A DNA stretch of 64,000 nt from Lucifuga dentata (lineage: Eukaryota; Chordata; Actinopteri; Ophidiiformes; Bythitidae): assembly GCA_014773175.1 (NCBI GenBank), contig VXCM01003390.1, positions 1 to 64,000 of the forward strand, in the 5' to 3' direction. The notes under the pieces were generated by a model. That model did no database searches, was not told the DNA's origin, and saw only the letters and a program-made list of their open reading frames with translations. Both the position numbers and the translations under genes were made by a program. Shown piece after piece: positions 24,235 through 36,033 of the stretch; position 1 is the first letter of the stretch, and the number at the start of each line of letters is the position of its first letter.

Positions 24235-26960
24235 ACAAATACCCACTAAGAAAAACATTTACTTTTTTTTTTGGTCTTTGTTGGTCTCACAGTACTTGCT
24301 CATATATTGAAGTTTGCTTAATATCTTGTCCTTGACCCCATAGTTGGACAATCCACATCCATCCACGTCTCTTTTTATTCATTATGACTTAATTCCATGA
24401 GGGAAATTTTTAAGTGTTATTGTCTGAATGAAAGCAAAGTTTTTCCCAACCATGTGCATGTCTCTGAGAGATATTAAAGTTAATTTTAGAAATGTTTTAT
24501 TCATTTATAATTCTTACAGAATCATGAAAAATTGTGCCTTTTTAGTTTTTTGTTCTGTTATTGCTTTGACTGACTGATGTTATGTGTATGACATCATCAC
24601 ATGGTTTGGTCCAACACAAACCTTAAAAACTGGACTGTTAATGTTTTTTTTTTTTTAATTTATTTTATTTTGCTTGCTGTAGCTCATCAGCTTGATCGTA
24701 TATTTGTATATTTTACCCACAAATCTGTGTACGACATGCAATCCAGACTCAGAAATGAGTTCAATTATTTTGAAAACGTCAGTTTTTGATGCTTTGAGTT
24801 TCAAAAACAAAATTCTACTCACTTTCATTTTTGGTGGGGTTTTTTTTTTGTTTGTTTGTTTGTTTTTGGCTATTAATAGAATAGAATAGAATAGGATTTG
24901 ATTGTTCAGCTCAGCCAGAAAAATTATTTGTTTTCACCAAATATGATAAAGCACATCACATCAGCAGGACAAAATTATCACAACATGCCTACCATGTACA
25001 CCACACACTCAAAAGTTCCCTTATAGCCAGTTTTTGTTTGCTGGGTGTGTTCTGCAGCAGCACCCTAAGGGGAGGAGCTGCTTCATCACCATCAATCTGC
25101 ATACAAGCCTGATAAGATCAAAGCAAAGATCCAATCACAATCATTCCAGTGCCACCTGTGTAATGATTAATCTTTAATATCTCATATTTATTCTCTACTG
25201 ATCTTGGTTTCTTTTCTACTAAACAAGCTACTTAAAAAGATTTGAGCATCATGTCATAGATTCACATTCATCTCATTTTAAGTTACATCTATCAATGGGA
25301 TCAGAGGATGAGTGAGTCAACCATGACAGCGTGTTCCCAAAGCGTCTCGATCCTCCATCCCATAACTGCACCGATCACTTCCTGTGCACAGGATGGCTGT
25401 TTTTTGGCTTTAAAGACCTCTGTTTTTAGCACATCAGCAGGGATGGAGCATTAAAGTGACTTTTAGAATATTGCAGTATACTGTAGGTTCCGATTCCACG
25501 TCAACCTTGAAGCACTCCAGGCCACTTTGCTTTGTATGGCGGCTCACCTTGCTAAGAGGCATGGCTATTGACATGGAAATTACCGGAGCTCCGAAAAAAG
25601 GTTTCTCGTCTCTGCAAAGGCTCGTGAATTTTTTTTCATGCGTAGCTTCAAAGCTGCTCTGGCTGAGGTTAGAATAATAAAATGTTATATTTACTCATTA
25701 TGCAGCTAATAATAACATAATTTCACAAGCCCATCACATTCAAAATAATAGAAATAAATTATCAATTGATTTAAAAGATCCAAATAAAAATTCAGTTTGA
25801 AACTGAACTGACAGGATGGTGACTGTAAGAGCATGAAGTCTGCAAAATCTCTTCATAAATCCATTTATATATATGACTATTTATAAGAAAATAAATATGT
25901 AGCAAGTAATAATGTCCAGAACCTGAATTGACATACAGCTTAGTACCTTTTTTTTTTTTTTTTTTTNTTTTTTTTTTTTTTTTTATTGGAATATAAATAA
26001 GCTTTGATGGTTCAAACTGGATTTCTGCTGGTGGGCTGAAACCACCAAGTAATTTAAGTTAAGCTGTGCCTCAGGCTGCCTTACCTTACCTGGCTTATCC
26101 ACATCATTTATGTCAGGTGTGCATTACCATCAGCATGCCCAGATCAATTCAAAACTAGAATTCTGTCATCCGGCGCAGCATGAGCACAGATGCATTGCCG
26201 ACAACAAATTAGTGTTACAAGCACCGTCCTACCTTTAGGAGCCTCTCCATTAGCTTTTGATTAGCCAACTCATTAAAGTTCCCAAAGAATGATGCTTTCT
26301 GTAGATAACATCAGATAGCACAGTTATTCCTTTTGCATAGTCAAGTCCAAACCCCTTCATTTGCACTCGCCACTCGTTTTGTTAGAAATACATGTAGGGT
26401 GATGTCAGCATCAAGAAGCTTGGATTAGCATCATTTTTGGGCGATGCTACTTTCAGGGAGCAGGATAAGCTACTGCTAACCACTGCAGAGTCATCAGATT
26501 AATCTCATCAGATTTAAGAGTTGCAACAAACAATTTCAAATTTTGAACAATCCACTTAACATTGGAAAATTTTGAGAAACTCAACATCTTGCTTTTCCTT
26601 TAGTATTTGGGCATTTTTTAGCCTCATAACTGTTTACGGATGTGTTTTGACAAGGTGCTTATCATAGTAACATCACTGTAGAAAGCTAACCAATTAAACT
26701 TCTCTGGCAGCAGACTAATATCAAGCTATGCAGAGCTTAGAAGAGACTTTCTATAAAGAGAACTGAAATGAACTAGAAGGGGCACAGAGGTGATGCAGGG
26801 CCAAATTCTTGCCAATTATACCAACTGCAGAACATAATTAGCCTTGTTAATAGGCAGGAAGTTGTCAAAGGCTTTCGTTGTTGGTGCATTAGTGACTCCT
26901 GCTGGATAGTCAGGGAACCTGGACAGAGGAGCACAGCATCTGGAAAGGATAGCATGAACG
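24235..26960. other. Unassigned non-coding sequence
   Basis: No gene was recognised. A TAGAA short tandem repeat lies at 24876-24897 and a poly-T run with N (25967) at 25947-25984. Non-repetitive segments such as 26160-26300 have the look of possibly constrained sequence, but this cannot be tested here. Confidence 0.4.
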
Positions 26961-26967
26961 TCTTACT

Positions 26968-27085
26968 GCAGTGGTTCTCAATCCTGGTCCTGGAGTGCCC
27001 CAGCACTGCATATTGTCCATCTCTCCCTGCTCTACCTACACCTTACCAGCTAAATCAGGTGATGGTGCCTTTAAGATTTTGACTG
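26968..27085 (+). mobile_element. hAT MITE left-end fragment, CAGTGGTTCTCAA
   Basis: GCAGTGGTTCTCAATCCTGG followed by TCTCCCTGCTCTACC and AAATCAGGTGATG is the left half of the common fish hAT MITE type also represented at 5762-5945. The right half is missing. Confidence 0.6.
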
Positions 27086-27256
27086 GCCACTGCCGTACAT
27101 GTTACATGTATGTTCTTCCAGTGCAACTCAGTCCTCATTTAGGGCCCGTTTGAAATTGTGGGCCCCTGGGCTAAAGCTCAGGGCCCGTGCATTAAAAGAT
27201 GTGAAGCAAAAAAAGCCTCGTGGATAGGATTTGCAAGTACTCGGATGAAACAAGTA

Positions 27257-27707
27257 CAGGCAGTCTCTGGGTTACGAACGCCCGACTTACAAATGACCCG
27301 TACTTATGAACGACCGACATAAAGCCTATTAAATTAAAATTCGAGTTACATACAATGATTCGTAATAATGAACAGTGCACTACTTTACGACGCACGTCAA
27401 AACAAAAGAATGCCTCTTCCGATGCGGAAGACATCAAGGAGCAAGAGTGTTAACCTACATATTTTTTATACACCCCCCCCCCCNCACACACACACACACA
27501 CACATTCTATGTCTCTCTCTCTCTCTCTCTCTTCTGTGTTTATGATGTTTTAGGATATCTGGAAGTGTTTCTTTGCTGTTTCTTATGCATAGAAAGGTAA
27601 AATATATACGCTAGATACACACCTTATGTAACTGTTCGATTTACGAACAAATCCGACTTACGAACAGCTGTGGGCACAGAACTCATTCATAACCCAGGAA
27701 GTGCCTG
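27257..27707 (+). mobile_element. Tigger/pogo-like MITE, copy 2
   Basis: Starts CAGGCAGTCTCTGGGTTACG and ends AACCCAGGAAGTGCCTG, flanked by TA on both sides (27255-27256 and 27708-27709). It shares its two outer parts with the copies at 2574 and 41527. Its middle holds a C-run/N/CA-run/CT-run tract (27473-27530) and TTAGGATATCTGGAAGTG, which copy 1 lacks and copy 3 has. Confidence 0.75.
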
Positions 27708-27709
27708 TA

Positions 27710-29085
27710 TTTGTTACGGATAATGCACTTTTTACGAGTATGAGTACCATCCAAGTAAAATGTGTCAATATCTGTACTTGTTAATGAAAAAAATCTGATT
27801 GGGTAACATTTACTAGCACTGTGTCCACATGGTTCTGTTATTGACCAGGCAGCTAACCAACTAGCCAGTTAGCTAGTGATTCTTAACTCTCCAGGTTAAG
27901 CCCCGTGCATTTCCGAGTTCCCCGCCCATCCTAGTATGAATACAGATAATTTAGTTGGTTGAACAGATACAGATAATAGTGCACTCCTCATCCCTCAGGG
28001 TAGCCATGTCATGTAAGTACAGGAGCACAACTCGTTTCATCTGGTGCTTTACTTCTTTATTTTTTCTGCAATAGCTCCTAAATTCACATCAGTCTGGTAA
28101 TTTTAAGAATTTTGTGCACTTGTAGACCTTTTGTAACAGTACATTTTAAACTTCACATAATAGACAAGCTGACAAATCATCTATTAATGTACACATCCTG
28201 AGTCCTTTGTTTCCCTAGAGGCAGCAGATGACTTGGCTGCGATGACGCTGGGCCGGCCACAGGGAAGCGCCTTCCTGTGATAAACCTTTCCCTTTATCTC
28301 CTTGAGGCTGACAGTGGAGTGTTTCTGCCATCTCTCTGCCTTTTGTTTTTTTCTACGGGACCCTGAACAACATAAAAGTCACTACATCCCCAGAGAGCGT
28401 TTCTCACAACTTTGCAAACACACTGTTTTGATGTGTCTGTTTTTCTGATGACGCAGTACGTTTCAGTGATCAAGGGCAGTTCAGAAGAGGACAGTAAAGG
28501 TGAATGGATAAACACACACACGCACACACACTTTGAGCTGTTTGCCAGAACACCTGTGCATTTGAAAAAGAGAGCAATACAAAGCATCCCTCCTTTTTAT
28601 TCTCCAGCCATGAAGTGACACGCCATTGTTTTTCCCGTATCCCTCCCCTGTGCATTTTGATTCCTCCCAGAGAATAGATGGACCCATTGAAGTACTTTAT
28701 GAGAGCAGCCATTATATACCGAGCTGGTCATCCCTCTACTGTGAAAGGCATGCGTTCTATTGATGCGCCGTCCTTCATGCAAGTAAACTTTTGAAAAATA
28801 AACACGCCTTCATTGAACGGTTGTCTGCAGGATTGAAACACAGCTTCATGAAGGAGGGCAGGGGTTGGTAGCACTGCCACATATAGAGACAGGCCTAATT
28901 ATAAATGACTCAGACTGATAATTGGCTGATAGAATAAATAAAATGAGATTTAACTCGTGGCCAGGCAGTGGCCATAATGCTAAAATGACTGGCCACCTCT
29001 CTGGTCCCCATCTGATTAATCCTTAAAAAACTCATATACGTTAAGGAGGAGCTATGGAGGACCTGGCCTCACTATTACAGGTTGT
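27710..29085. other. Unassigned sequence, 28850-29070 possibly constrained
   Basis: No gene was recognised. The end part (28850-29070) is non-repetitive, with several TAATTA/TGATTAAT-type words (for example CCTAATTATAAATGACTCAG and CTGATTAATCC), a common look for vertebrate enhancers. This is only a suggestion. Confidence 0.3.
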
Positions 29086-29600
29086 TTTTTTTTTTATCCC
29101 TTTTTATTTTTTAAATTTCTAAACTTAACAACAAACAATAATAATATAAGGCAAATATTTACAAACAANTTATTTTTTAAATTTCTAAACTTAACAACAA
29201 ACAATAATAATATAAGGCAAATATTTACAAACAATGTACACCCCGTGGATAAAGGAAAAATAAATAACTAAGTAAATAATAAATAAATAAGACAGGGCAG
29301 CAGCTCAACTGAATTAGAAATTCAGTAACATAAAAGCCTTAATTATAGCAGAATTCAAAAAAGAACCATAACAAAAATACTGGTATTCAAAAAATCAACA
29401 CAGCTTCAAATATACCATAAACGGTTTCCAAACCTTAATGAAGTAATCTAATCTATCATTTTATAAATATCTTATTCTTTCCAGGTGATAAATGTTTGTT
29501 AGTTCATCAGTCCATTGTTCAGATGTAGGACATCCTTCTTTTTCCAGTATCTGAGAATGAGTTTTTTTTTTTTTTTTTTTTTGCAGCAGCAGCAGCAGTT
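29086..29600. other. AT-rich sequence with an assembly-overlap repeat
   Basis: A block beginning TATTTTTTAAATTTC is repeated across N at 29169. A poly-T run (about 29561-29582) and a GCA triplet run (29583-29598) follow. No gene seen. Confidence 0.5.
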
Positions 29601-29701
29601 AGACTCTGGGAAAGGAAATGTTGATGTACTTAAACCATTGTAAACATTACAGGTTTTTAATCAGGATAAACTTCCTCCTCACAAGCTTCTTCTTCTTCTT
29701 G

Positions 29702-29734
<33 letters not shown>

Positions 29735-29864
29735 TTGGTCCACCTTAACAGTGTTATAACACCTGTAGAGTATGGAAAGCCAAACATGCCAAAATTAAAT
29801 ATATAAAACTGATATTATGAAACAAATAACTGTGCAAAAGTCATTATCATGAAATCTTATGTCA

Positions 29865-30035
29865 CAACACTTTTCTTTCATAATGCCCCGTTTTTAAATC
29901 CCTTTTTTAATTCATAACACCATTTTTATTTCATAACACTTTTATTTCATAACATTTTTATTTCATAATGTCCCATTTTTCAGAAGTCTCTTTTATTTCA
30001 GAGCACCCTTTTTTATAATGTCTCATTTCATTACG
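29865..30035. repeat. Degenerate tandem array of TTTTATTTCATAACAC units
   Basis: The word TTTATTTCATAACA or close variants (TTCATAATG, AATTCATAACACC, TTTCATAACATT) recurs about eight times at irregular spacing of about 16-35 bases, interspersed with CCC-containing joints such as GCCCCG and TCCCAT. It is an old minisatellite-like array. Confidence 0.65.
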
Positions 30036-30437
30036 AGAGTTGAGGCGAGATTTGAGATCCAGTGGGCGTGGCCTTACGCTGCTCCGTTGTTCTGGGTTCC
30101 AGACAGTCGTCAGCATTCAAGTCAAAACGTTCTACTACAACGATTAAACTGTCGCCGTTTTTCATTTGTGAATGAAATGTTAAATATTAAAATCTGTTTC
30201 TCCTATTCTCTCATTGCATGTTGGGCTTAAAATGAGACATGGTTTCTCCATTTTAAATCCAAATGCAGTCTCACTAAGCCGCAATAATACGACACTTGTA
30301 TATCAATGTGAATATCTATTAGAATTGTAAATTTAAAGAAAATCTCCTGTGGGATTTTTTTTTTCTAATGCTGCTCAAACATGGCATGGGAAAGTATTGT
30401 CATTTCAACTTTTATTCACTACAGTGAAGTGTATAGT

Positions 30438-30449
30438 TAACCATGCAGC
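30438..30449. repeat. SINE target-site duplication, left copy
   Basis: TAACCATGCAGC here and at 30829-30840 are identical 12-base direct repeats bounding the SINE. Confidence 0.85.
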
Positions 30450-30828
30450 CAGCCATCCATCCATTTTCTAAACCCATTTGTCCTGTTGAGGGTCACAGGG
30501 GGCTGGAGTCTATCCCAGCGGTCATAGGGCGAGAGGCAGGGTTCACCCTGGACAGATCGCCAGTCTGTCGCAGGGCTGACACAGAGACAGACAAACACAT
30601 TCACACCTACGGGTAATTTTAGAGTTCCCAATTCACCTGACATGCATGTCTTTGGAGGTGGGAGGAAGCCGGAGCACCTGGAGGGAACCCATGTAGACAC
30701 AGGGAGAACATACTAACTCCACACAGAAAGACCCTGCCCCGGCCGGGAATTGAACCCAGGCCCTTCTTGCTGTGAGGCAACAGCGCTAACCACTGCACCA
30801 CCGTGCCACCCTAAAAAACATGGATGGA
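30441..30828 (-). mobile_element. tRNA-derived SINE (V-SINE, HE1/AFC-like), full length
   Basis: Read on the minus strand, the head contains a pol III A-box-like stretch TGGTGCAGTGGTTAGCGC and a B-box GGTTCAATTCC, the features of a tRNA-derived promoter. The body (CTGTGTGGAGTTAGTATG, CCTCCCACCTCCAAAGACAT) is the widespread fish SINE core, and the 3' module ends ATGGATGGATGG. It is bounded by a 12-bp target duplication, so the copy is complete and fairly young. About 18 extra bases lie between the head and the right-hand duplication. V-SINE naming is from recall. Confidence 0.8.
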
Positions 30829-30844
30829 TAACCATGCAGCATTT

Positions 30845-31685
30845 AAGGTAATTCCCCAAGATTTTCATTGGCCTCATCCTACTCCCCATTAAATATTTTC
30901 TGTAGATGGGCCCAATATAGATATTTGATTTTGCATCTTATTCAATCTAATGTGTAATAAACAAATAGTGAGTATTAGATTCAGCTTTGGATTAAAATAA
31001 GCTTCATACAGATGCTTGTATTTGCATTATATTTACATCTGCAGGCAGGTTTTCTTTTTAAAATCTGAAATGAGTCTTCAGAAGTTTTTTTTAACCTTCT
31101 TTTTTTTTTTTTTNTTTTTTTTTTTTTTACTTTTCATTGTCTCCTGTTATTTGTCCTGAAAAAAATCTGTTTGAAAAAAGTAATTTCAACCAAATCTGTC
31201 AAGTTTTTATTCAGTTCCAGAAACTTTTTTGACTTTAGAAATAAAACCTTTTTTTTAAATTATGCGAGTCAGTGCTACAAATGAAAGAAAAAAAAAGAAA
31301 TGTCATTTAAAAAATTAAAAAATGATTAAAAATTAAAGGAAAAAGAATCCACAAAAGCTATGAGCAAACTCTAAAAAAATAGTGTGTGTGCGTGTGCGCG
31401 CACGCTCACCTGTGCACATGTATGAGAGCAAATCCATCAGTGTAAACATGCTGACCTGTCAGCAGGAAGTCTGGTTCATCATGTGACCCTGCCCATGGTG
31501 CTCAGTTCCAAATTAATCACACATGATGAGATGATTAATCTGGTTTATTTATCTGTCAGTCCGCCATACATCCCATCTGTCCTCCCTCTCTTTCTGCTCT
31601 TTGACGGGAGTACAGCCAGCACGGCGCTTTTTATCGCTGGTAAAATTCATTGCTTTTTGTCAATCTGAGGTAATTCACAGAAGGT
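30845..31685. other. Unassigned AT-rich sequence
   Basis: No gene was seen. Poly-T run with N at 31114; a CGTGTGCGCGCACGC alternating stretch near 31392. Confidence 0.45.
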
Positions 31686-31689
31686 TGGA

Positions 31690-32012
31690 ATAACATTGGT
31701 GGCGATACTTTGGCGGTTTTTCTTAGCCACAACCAACAACTTCCCCTCGCTCCTTCCTTCAGGCTCTTCTTCAACTTTTCTCCTGAAACTCAGATGTCCC
31801 TCATTATATGTGGTGTTGATGTTCCCACAAAGCCTTGGCATCCCACCTCCACAAGATAGATGAAAACCTTCCATCATCCGTACCCGCATTCAGCTACAAA
31901 CTCTGTATATTTACTTCTTCAACTCATGGGCTGCTTCCAAAAGTTCTTCCTGCTGGATGGTAGGCGTGATCATTATAACTTTCCTGACTGTTGACATCAT
32001 GATATCAGGCCT
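31690..32012 (-). pseudogene. Decayed non-LTR retrotransposon C-terminus, endonuclease-like domain
   Basis: Read on the minus strand from 32012, a frame gives RPDIMMSTVRKVIMI and then EEL...AAHELKK. After one extra base the reading continues KYTEFVAECGYG, a stop, WKVFIYLVEVGCQGFVGTST, another stop and SCWLWLRKT. This order (RPD, then KYxELxxEC, VEVGCRGFVGTS, WLWLRR) is that of a C-terminal module found in retroelement polyproteins with a restriction-enzyme-like endonuclease. The expected ELTVPWE stretch reads ITPTIQQE, so the catalytic acidic position is lost. With two stops and a frameshift it is dead. Clade (R2/NeSL/Rex6-like) is inference. Confidence 0.6.
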
Positions 32013-32828
32013 TAGGGTGCATTCAGGTACACTTTGACACTTATACAATAAAACACAACTTCCTTGTGTACGTCAGTGAGTCTGCTGCGTATGCACAATG
32101 CAGCATCACCCAGCAATGGCCAATCAAATGCAGTATAATGAAACGCAGATACTTTTTGCTAAGTTTATGTACCTCAACATCTTTCAGAAAGGAGAGTTGT
32201 ACAGTCCTGTGTTGTGTTTGGTATTTGATAAGCCTTATCTCCGTATCATAGCAACACACCTACACTGTATTTTTTGCCAGAATGGTATTTTAGGTTTTTT
32301 TTAAATTTATGGATGTCCTGTATATCCCCATATCCATGACTTTTAATGTCATCTTAGCATCTAGCCATTTTTATAACTAGCCCCTTTGTTCATGTGACCT
32401 TAAAGACTCATTCAAATCGTCCACAGAGTTAATGCTGTGCAGTAGTGATGAAACTTTGAGGATGCGACCCAGATGACAGCATCGTCCTACACAAGCACCT
32501 ATAAAAGTAATAGGGTGTTTTAATCAACTGTAAGTCTGTCTTAAGAACATTAGAATTTGAGGGCTTTAGCTCCTCCTCAAACTGCTTTAATATATGTTCT
32601 AAAGTGAAATTGAATTGGGATTCATTATTCAAGGACAGTCATTTAAGTCTGAAGTATGGGGATGAGAATACATTAGGTTAGGTTATATAATTTATGGAAA
32701 TATATGCATCTTTGTGTTCTGCTCTAGACACAAGTAGTTTCTGAATGGTAGACATGCCATAAATACAAGTTTATAATAAAAGTGCTTCAGAATTTCTGTT
32801 ATTTCCACAGAAAATATTACAGCCATTA

Positions 32829-33144
32829 TTGTATATACTCAAGTACAAGCCGAGTTTTTATTACCAAAATTCACAAATCTAATCGGGGGTTTGGCTTATA
32901 CACGAGAAATTTAAATTTGATCCCACAGAACAAAATCTGGCGATTCAAACAAGGAAGAGGAGTCCAGAAAAGTTAATGTCAGCTAATGTCAGTTATGGTA
33001 ATCATCTGCTGAAATAAATATCATGTACGTGGATTATTTTCAGAAAATCAGAGGAATACTGTGACAATACCTAGAAAAACAGGTAATTAGCTAAACAAAT
33101 TGATGGAATATCAGGGGGTCGACTTATACTCGAGTATATACGGT
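32829..33144 (+). mobile_element. TATAAGCC-family MITE, short copy A
   Basis: The left end GTATATACTCAAGTACAAGC and right end CTTATACTCGAGTATATACG are inverted matches. The interior shares ATCTGCTGAAATAAATATCA and GGATTATTTTCAGAAAATCA with the longer copies, with most of the middle removed. Non-coding. TA borders suggest a TcMar-type element; the superfamily is not certain. Confidence 0.7.
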
Positions 33145-33403
33145 ACTTACTTCCTCCTTGTCGGGCTCAGAACTTATCAATCAACCTTTACAATACAAGA
33201 ATTTACAACAGCCAAATACAGCTGCATGCAAGATCTGTTTTGGAAACTCTTCCTGTTGGTGCATTCAATGACACTCCAATTTTCAAAGAGTCGATTACAC
33301 AACAGAAGTCATGTAAATTAAAAAAAAATAAACTCTCAGAACGTTTTCTAACGCACTTTGTGTATTTTCTTTTGCTCCTTCAGACCAACACAGCAAAAGT
33401 GGG

Positions 33404-33971
33404 TTAAAGGAGCATACCACCCATTTTGCACATTTGAGCCTCATATATTCAATTTTCATACATGTAACGTTACTGACAATCATTTCCCAAAGCATACTAC
33501 TGGAATGGTGAATTAAAAATGTTTTTTCTACCTTCCAGACCGCCATTGGTTTCAGTTCATTCTCTATTAAAATCAACTTGTTGATACTTGAAACATTCTT
33601 GGGATAGGTAATCCATCATCACTAATAATATGCATATTCAGGTTTTTTTCAGTGTTAAGTGTAATAAAAAGCACCGAGTGAACGTATCCCTCCTCTGGAG
33701 AATATAGTCCCAAAAGAAGACCTGTGTCTATAAAAAATTTAAATGACCGTGACTTCATAAGACTGCATAACTATTAGCAGGAGAAACATGGATTTTTAAG
33801 GTGGGTGTATCACTTGAATATTTGATTTTGAAAGATTAAGAGATTTTGCAAAATATCAGGAAAGCTGAAATACGGTTTTATCCTTTGGGAAATGATTGTC
33901 AGTAACGTAACATGTATGAAAATTGAATATATTAGGCTCAAACATGCAAAATGGGTGGTATGGTCCTTTAA
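33404..33971 (+). mobile_element. MITE with TTAA ends and long TIRs, copy 2
   Basis: TTAA at 33404-33407 and 33968-33971. The left arm from the TTAA to CATTTCCCAAAG (about 88 bases) is inversely repeated at the right with few differences, ending GGTGGTATGGTCC. The interior matches copies 1 and 3, including CCTTCCAGACCGCCATTGG and CCCAAAAGAAGACCTGTG. No coding capacity. Confidence 0.8.
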
Positions 33972-33974
33972 ATC

Positions 33975-35100
33975 AGCATTTGTAGCTCATGTGAATGGGT
34001 CAACATGTGTCAGCTGACCCTGAATACAGGTTCATTGCAGCAAGGAGAGAGAGAGAGAGAGAGAGAGAGATTTACTTTGTTTGGTACTTCTGTACTGTAA
34101 TATAACTCTGTGGTTTAGCATTAATGTGTCTGGATCTCCTGTGAAAGTAACAACCAGAAATTAACCTGTGAAATCCGTTTCATGCGGCGTGTTCAACAGA
34201 CCTGCATCACGCCTTTTACATGAAAGCAGTATTATTGTCTGAAGTGAGATGATTGAGTCGTCTGACTGTAATGAACATTTAGTCAAATCTTCAGCTGAAG
34301 TCTGTCAAACCTACACCTTCGCTCTGACTCTGTTTTTTCCTGAATACTAAAAAGAAGCTGAAAATAGTCTGTATTCATAATTAATATACAACTATATTTT
34401 ACAACAGTGTCAAAGTGACTGACTGTGGAACTCAAGACAAAGCAATTAAACACCCGTCTGGTATCAGGAGACAGGAACACAGTCCTCTAACCTTTTATTA
34501 TAGTGCTTCTGTCAAAGTACATACATTAACACAAATGCCTCTGATGTAATTAACTTTTCTATTAGCACACTGGCCTCAGAGGCAACCAACGCCACATTTT
34601 AAAAAGGAGCTGTTCACTCAGAGTGTGCAGGTTCAGATGACTCATTGATGATCCAGCCCTAATTAAAATGCAGCACGGCTTTATTGGCAGGCTGATCTCT
34701 CCTAAATTTTAATGCCTTTTACTGACACCTGTGTGGAGCAGAGGGACTCTGTTAATATTTAAAGGAAACATATTCTGCTTTTTGACTTTATTGTTTTAGG
34801 GAGTACATGTTGAACATTTTCCAAGCTGCAAAACTTGAGCCGTGAGTCTTCAACTGCCCTGAAAGCTCAGTTTTTGATTGGTTCTCTACTTCTGTAACAT
34901 ATAACACATTTGAATTCACCTGCTTGCACAGAGACCTTACCTAAACAAAAAGGTCTGTTTTCACTCTGTGTGCACAGTAGTGCTAAAGCAAGGGAGAATG
35001 GATCAATGTGGGGATTTTTTTGTTTTTTTGCAGATAAAAACTTTGCAAAAATTTTCTGAATAGGTCCTTAAATGAATAACAAAAATTGAAATCTGTATAA
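33975..35100. other. Unassigned sequence, 34540-34760 possibly constrained
   Basis: A (GA)n run lies at 34045-34070. Segment 34540-34760 is non-repetitive with AATTAA and GATCCAGCCCTAATTAAAAT stretches that resemble vertebrate conserved elements. No gene seen. Confidence 0.3.
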
Positions 35101-35109
35101 TATACTTTT

Positions 35110-35575
35110 TATACTCGACTATAAGCCAACCCCCGATTCTGATCTGCAAAGTTAGATTTTTTTAAGAAACCCACATATAAACCGACCTCCTAATGTTTTT
35201 CCATCAATTTATTTGTTTAGCAAATTATCTGTTTTTCTGGGTATTGTCATAGTATTCCTCTGATTTTCTGAAAATAATGCACGTACCAGTAAACATGATA
35301 TTTATTTCAGCAGCTGATTACTGTAACTGACGGATCACGGCTTACTGGCCACCACAAAATGTGCTGAATAAGATGTTTAGTCATGAAATGCATCATTCTA
35401 AGGTATGATTTAAACTATTTTCCATGGGTAGTGGTAATGGGTAGTATTTCCACCTCTGGAAATTTCCTTCTCTGGGATCCGATTTGAATTACTAGTGTAT
35501 AAGCCGACCCCCGATTTGTGTTGTGAAATTTAGTAAAAAAAAAAAATCTCGGCTTATACGTGAGTACATACGGTA
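35110..35575 (-). mobile_element. TATAAGCC-family MITE, inverted copy B
   Basis: Starts ATACTCGACTATAAGCC and ends CTCGGCTTATACGTGAG with ACATACGGTA. It is the reverse complement of the first half of copies C and D, including CCCATGGAAAATAG-type sequence seen here as CTATTTTCCATGGGTAG. Confidence 0.7.
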
Positions 35576-35589
35576 TCTACATGTAATAG

Positions 35590-35808
35590 AAGGCCTGCTG
35601 CACGTTTTTCACTGGATCCATGCGGACACGGATGGTCCGTACTGGAGCCGCCTGTGTCTGACAAACATGGTTCTCTCACTTTCGTTATAATAAGGTTTTT
35701 TCGGGAGTTTTCCTCGTCTTCTTAGAGAGCTTGGGCTGGGTCGGGAACCGTTAATGTTCTTTTGAGACGTTGTAATTAATACTGGGCTACAAATAAACTT
35801 GACTCATG
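35590..35808 (+). mobile_element. LINE/SINE 3' tail fragment (L2-like)
   Basis: GGGAGTTTTCCTCGTC, CTTAGAGAGCTTGGGC and the ending GGGCTACAAATAAACTTGAC follow the pattern of fish retroposon tails that end in a GGCTATAAATAAAATTGA-like string. It directly abuts the Harbinger fragment at 35815, so it probably inserted into or truncated that element. Confidence 0.45.
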
Positions 35809-35814
35809 ACGACT

Positions 35815-36033
35815 GCAGACTTCAACGCCAGGATCCCAGTTTCTCGGTTTGGTCTTCTTTCTTGCCTTCACATATCAGTCGCATAGATTTTTCCACTTCA
35901 TGCGACAGGAACGTTCCTCAGGCTATTATACCAGGAATTGGCCACCATTTGGCAGTTTTTGTAATCCCTCCTGGAGGAATCCTAGAGAAGCCGGTATTTT
36001 CTCTGCCAGTCGCTCGTCAAATTTGTTCGCCAT
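35815..36033 (-). pseudogene. Decayed MADF-domain (Harbinger Myb-like) gene
   Basis: On the minus strand, ATG at 36033-36031 opens MANKFDERLAE. A shifted frame then reads DYKNCQMVANSW, and a further frame reads CRMKWKNLCD, a stop, and YVKARKKTK. This is the order of a MADF domain: start with FEERLxEEV, YKDxQMxxNSW, then CxxRWKNLRDxYVxxKKK. Such DNA-binding proteins are encoded beside the transposase in animal Harbinger elements. Deletions and at least two frameshifts plus stops make it dead. The 136-codon plus-strand frame over the same DNA (35799-36209) is an antisense artefact. Confidence 0.75.

Noticed and set aside
30437..30801. Minus-strand frames of 60-87 codons
   Set aside because: They translate the body of the SINE, which is non-coding.
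30765..30810. tRNA gene
   Set aside because: The A-box and B-box-like words belong to the head of a SINE; no full cloverleaf can be formed.
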